From assembly GCF_023715505.1 (NCBI RefSeq), contig NZ_JAMBOH010000021.1:1-64000 (forward strand): DNA of 64,000 bases, read 5' to 3'. This document shows, one piece after another, positions 61,260 to 64,000 of this stretch. Under the pieces are notes generated by a model. That model was not told where the DNA came from and made no database searches. It saw only the letters and a program-made list of their open reading frames with translations. This stretch comes from Neobacillus cucumis (GTDB taxonomy: Bacteria; Bacillota; Bacilli; Bacillales_B; DSM-18226). Numbering within the stretch: position 1 is the stretch's first letter; each line of letters opens with the position of its first letter. A program made the position numbers and the translations under genes.

Positions 61260-61404
61260 TTGTAAATTTTAGAAAAACATCGCGATCGTTTACAGAAAGG
61301 GATTAATAGTTAAACCAGTGTTTGTTTTCTTATAATGGTCAAATAATTATATTATTCTAATAATAATTGTGATGAAAATCCGATCCAAGATCCAATGTGA
61401 ATGG

Positions 61405-61438
61405 AAAATAAAAGGACTCCGATTTAGGGAGTCCTTTG
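61405..61438 (-). terminator. Rho-independent terminator of the copy 2 FG-GAP/VCBS gene
   Basis: The stem AAAGGACTCC/GGGAGTCCTTT with a six-base loop and, on the minus strand, a T-run lies just after the stop at 61467. Confidence 0.8.
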
Positions 61439-61466
61439 CCTTTACATACTACTATCCGTCCAATTG

Positions 61467-62399
61467 TTACATTTCTCCGCCAGAGATAGCCACTGATTGC
61501 CTTTCAGGACCAAACTCCTGACCATTCCATTTCAAAACAGTTTGTACATATCCCAGACTGTCCGCATTATACCTGCCGGCTATCCTTTGATACGCTTCGA
61601 GTTCATATCTATTATCCCTGTTAAAATCAATCTGGTATAGACCTGACAAAGGATTAACCCACCCATTTATTGGAGCCCTTAAAATACCTTGGGGGTTATA
61701 GATTTCCGATAAATATTCCTTCCCCTTATAAGTAAGGTCAAGAATATACTTTTCTCTGAGATGATAACTGATTACCTTTGCTTTATATTGATTTTCATAT
61801 GTCACATCGTACTTATAGGAATCATTGAATGCATCTGAATCAAATATTTGCCTTATTTGACCGTTCATATAAGAAAAGATATACTCATAAACCGTGCCGG
61901 CACTTCCTCTAGTATCAATGACCACTAAAATATCATCGCCCTTTTTGCCTGTAAAATTTCCTAGAAATAGTGTGGGGTTGTATCCAGAGTTATTTTTGAA
62001 ATGGATGTGATCATAGTGATGTGTCCTCCCATTTTGGACAACTAAAGTGATATCTTTCCAAAATGGACTATCAGGGGGCTTATTTGCAGTTAGAAAGACA
62101 TTGTCTTTTATACCGTCTCCGTCAATATCGCCCCTCTTTACCATTACTACGGATGGACTATTAGTATGTATTTGTCTTGATTCAGCTGATTGCAGTCCCG
62201 CCCGTATTTCTAAGAGTTTGTGTTTTGAAGGATAAGGATTGGGAAAAGACAAAGCCATATCAATTGTTTGTAGTGCTTCCTTTGTTAATCCGGCTCTTGC
62301 CTGCGTATTAGCCAAACAGTACCAATAATAGGGATGATTGGTTTCACGTATTTTTGTATAATAGTGATGGCGCTCCTTATTGAAATCATTGGTGACCAT
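61467..62399 (-). CDS. TPR + FG-GAP/VCBS-like repeat protein, copy 2
   Basis: The ATG at 62399 follows GGTGGGTTGTAG. The 310 residues are a near copy of the protein at 40570-41502, with the same TPR-like N-terminus (YYWYCLANTQARAGLTKEAL) and calcium-loop-type repeats (RGDIDGDGIKDNVFL, FNRDNRYELE). Substitutions are scattered, indicating an older duplication with both copies kept open. Upstream homology continues for about 160 bases. The function is unknown. Confidence 0.78.
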   Translation of the reverse strand: MVTNDFNKERHHYYTKIRETNHPYYWYCLANTQARAGLTKEALQTIDMALSFPNPYPSKHKLLEIRAGLQSAESRQIHTNSPSVVMVKRGDIDGDGIKDNVFLTANKPPDSPFWKDITLVVQNGRTHHYDHIHFKNNSGYNPTLFLGNFTGKKGDDILVVIDTRGSAGTVYEYIFSYMNGQIRQIFDSDAFNDSYKYDVTYENQYKAKVISYHLREKYILDLTYKGKEYLSEIYNPQGILRAPINGWVNPLSGLYQIDFNRDNRYELEAYQRIAGRYNADSLGYVQTVLKWNGQEFGPERQSVAISGGEM

Positions 62400-62590
62400 C
62401 TACAACCCACCTATCCTATTATTCTTCTTATTATTTTATATGTGCGAATTTAGAGGAGCATTCTTAGCTCAGTTCTACATGGGTTAAAGTCTCGTAGGTT
62501 CTATCGTTTTCTCCAGTTAAAAAAATTCAGGTAACTGAGCTATTGCTAGCCTTGAAAAAAAACTTTACCTGGGGATATTATTTTAAAAAC

Positions 62591-62643
62591 AAAAGAGCCA
62601 TCAAAAGAAACATGTTTATGTTTCTTTTTGATAGCTCTTTTTT
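62591..62643 (-). terminator. Rho-independent terminator of the solute-binding-protein gene
   Basis: The long stem AAAAGAGCCATCAAAAGAAACA/TGTTTCTTTTTGATAGCTCTTTT has T- and A-runs on each side. It is 27 bases after the stop at 62670. Confidence 0.88.
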
Positions 62644-62669
62644 CCATTGATTGTTGGATAACTTATTAC

Positions 62670-64000
62670 TTATTCTGCTCCAACTAGAGACCAATCCTGA
62701 AGGTTATTATGGAATCCGAATATCTTAGGCCCTCCAAATTGTACTTGTTTGGAAATGGCTGCAAAATCATAATCTGAATAAAGTGAAATGATCGGAACAT
62801 CTTTCTCCCAAATGGCTTGCAGCTCATCATAAATTTCTTTTCTCTTATCTGGATCTGCTTCTGATTGACCTTTTAACAGCAGCTCATCTGACTTTGGATT
62901 ATCATATCTCATAAAGTTATAGGAACCAGCTTTACTATAAAGAGTTGATATTTCTGGATCCAAATTGAATGTAAAGCCCATTAATAACAAGTCAAACTCT
63001 CCTGCTTTTCCTTTTTGCATGATCGTAGGGAAATCGTAGGTTGTGACTTTAACCTTTACTCCCACGTCCTGTAGGTTTTGGGTAATAATATCCGCAGACT
63101 GTTCACGGACTTTATTACCGATTGGGACTACTAATTGAAGGGTATGGTTAAAGTCCCAGCCAGCTTCCTTCAACAATTGTTTTGCTTTCCCAGGATCGTA
63201 GGTGAATTTTTCTAAATCCTTATCCAGGTAAGGACTGACCGAAGTATAGGGCCCATCTACTATTTCCCCTTTTCCTTTCAATAGCTTATCTACAAACTTT
63301 TCACGGTCGAGGGCGTAAACGAGTGCTTGACGAACTTTGGCATCTGTTATTTTTGTGGTATTAAACATCATCGTTTGAAAACCAATCGTTGGTTCCACCT
63401 TCGTTTTTACATTGTTAAACTTTTCAACCGTTTCATAATCCTGAGCCGGAATCTTTCCAATTCCTGCAGCAACATTCATATGAAGCTCTCCTGTTTGAAG
63501 TTGGGCCACTAGGTTTGGTGCCGGCATAATTTTAACAAACAGGCTATTCGTCTTTGGTTTTCCTAAATAATAGTCTGGATTGCTTTTAAATTCGACATAT
63601 TGGTCCTTTTTATATTGAACATACTTGTAAGGTCCATTTGTAACCGTTGGTTTCATAAAGAAGGGGTCTTTTGCTAAATTAGCAGGCGCAACCTTTTCTA
63701 AGACATGTTTTGGCAGAATCATCAATTTTGAGCCCAATTGTTCCTTAATCATATTTGGATCAACAGGTGATTTCGTTTTGAATTCAACGGTATGTTCATC
63801 GATAATCTTGACCGATGGAATTTCAGCCTGTCCTTCTTTCAACTTACCTGTATCATCAAGGCCTTCAAAAACGGAGATATAGTTGCCAACCGTGGTTTCC
63901 ACTTTCGGGTTGGCAATTAAGTTAAAGGTAAATGCAGCATCCTCAGCTGTAACCGGTTTTCCATCAGACCACTTCGCATTCTGATTCAACTTAATTGTAA
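62670..64000 (-). CDS. ABC transporter solute-binding protein, family 5 (oligopeptide/nickel type), partial
   Basis: The open frame runs off the window end; the visible 443 codons lack the signal peptide. The typical family-5 block near the N-terminal side is NAKWSDGKPVTAEDAAFTFN. Later blocks are GPYKYVQYKKDQYVEFK, FNTTKITDAKVRQALVYALD (conserved 'VRQAL..A.D') and YDELQAIWEKDVPIISLY at the end. It binds peptides or similar ligands outside the membrane for an Opp/Dpp-type importer whose other genes would lie beyond the window. Confidence 0.92.
   Translation of the reverse strand, partial: TIKLNQNAKWSDGKPVTAEDAAFTFNLIANPKVETTVGNYISVFEGLDDTGKLKEGQAEIPSVKIIDEHTVEFKTKSPVDPNMIKEQLGSKLMILPKHVLEKVAPANLAKDPFFMKPTVTNGPYKYVQYKKDQYVEFKSNPDYYLGKPKTNSLFVKIMPAPNLVAQLQTGELHMNVAAGIGKIPAQDYETVEKFNNVKTKVEPTIGFQTMMFNTTKITDAKVRQALVYALDREKFVDKLLKGKGEIVDGPYTSVSPYLDKDLEKFTYDPGKAKQLLKEAGWDFNHTLQLVVPIGNKVREQSADIITQNLQDVGVKVKVTTYDFPTIMQKGKAGEFDLLLMGFTFNLDPEISTLYSKAGSYNFMRYDNPKSDELLLKGQSEADPDKRKEIYDELQAIWEKDVPIISLYSDYDFAAISKQVQFGGPKIFGFHNNLQDWSLVGAE

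Overview
The window looks like chromosomal DNA of an aerobic, endospore-forming member of the Bacillaceae (Priestia/Neobacillus-like). The reasons are strong AGGAGG ribosome sites with frequent TTG/GTG starts, GerA/GerB/GerC germinant-receptor genes, a YflT-type stress protein behind a sigma-B-like promoter, and an anaerobic-type cobalamin operon whose order (cbiW-cbiH60-cbiX-cbiJ-cbiC-cbiD-cbiET-cbiL-cbiF-cbiG-cbiA ... cobA-cbiY-btuR) is the one I recall for Bacillus (Priestia) megaterium. No rRNA, tRNA, CRISPR array or complete insertion sequence was seen.

Layout. 0-10 kb: accessory genes (DUF6431-like partial gene, membrane protein, gamma-glutamylcyclotransferase-like protein, ATPase, alpha/beta hydrolase, nitroreductase, MATE and MFS exporters, HAD phosphatase) with several gene remnants between them. 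10-15 kb: a minus-strand operon led by a TPP riboswitch with its own terminator: NCS2-type permease, LuxE-like acyl-protein synthetase, LuxC-like acyl reductase and an SDR. There is no luciferase. A thiamine-controlled uptake and carboxylate-to-alcohol reduction module is the most unusual system here. 15-38.5 kb: a cobalamin operon of about 23 kb on the minus strand, headed by two consecutive cobalamin riboswitches, each followed by its own terminator. It encodes nearly the whole route from uroporphyrinogen III to adenosylcobalamin, plus cobalt uptake (NiCoT), lower-ligand synthesis (BluB), threonine kinase (PduX) and cobinamide salvage (CbiZ). A dedicated precorrin-2 dehydrogenase (SirC type) is not in the window.

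38.5-57 kb: a patchwork of duplicated and damaged genes. It holds an alpha/beta hydrolase with a PAP2 phosphatase, an FG-GAP/VCBS-like protein, a sulfite-oxidase-fold protein, a germinant receptor split into convergent gerA-gerC and gerB-small D transcripts, two MarR-MFS modules both damaged in the MFS gene, a second cyclotransferase, a transglutaminase-like protein, an SDR, a YflT stress protein and a molybdopterin oxidoreductase bracketed by a 15-bp palindromic repeat. 56.5-64 kb: a TIM-barrel isomerase-like protein, an operon of an integral membrane transporter-like protein with two M20 amidohydrolases, a second FG-GAP/VCBS-like paralogue, and the 3' part of a family-5 ABC solute-binding protein running off the end.

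All statements come from reading the sequence. Homology calls are by recognition of motifs, not by database search.
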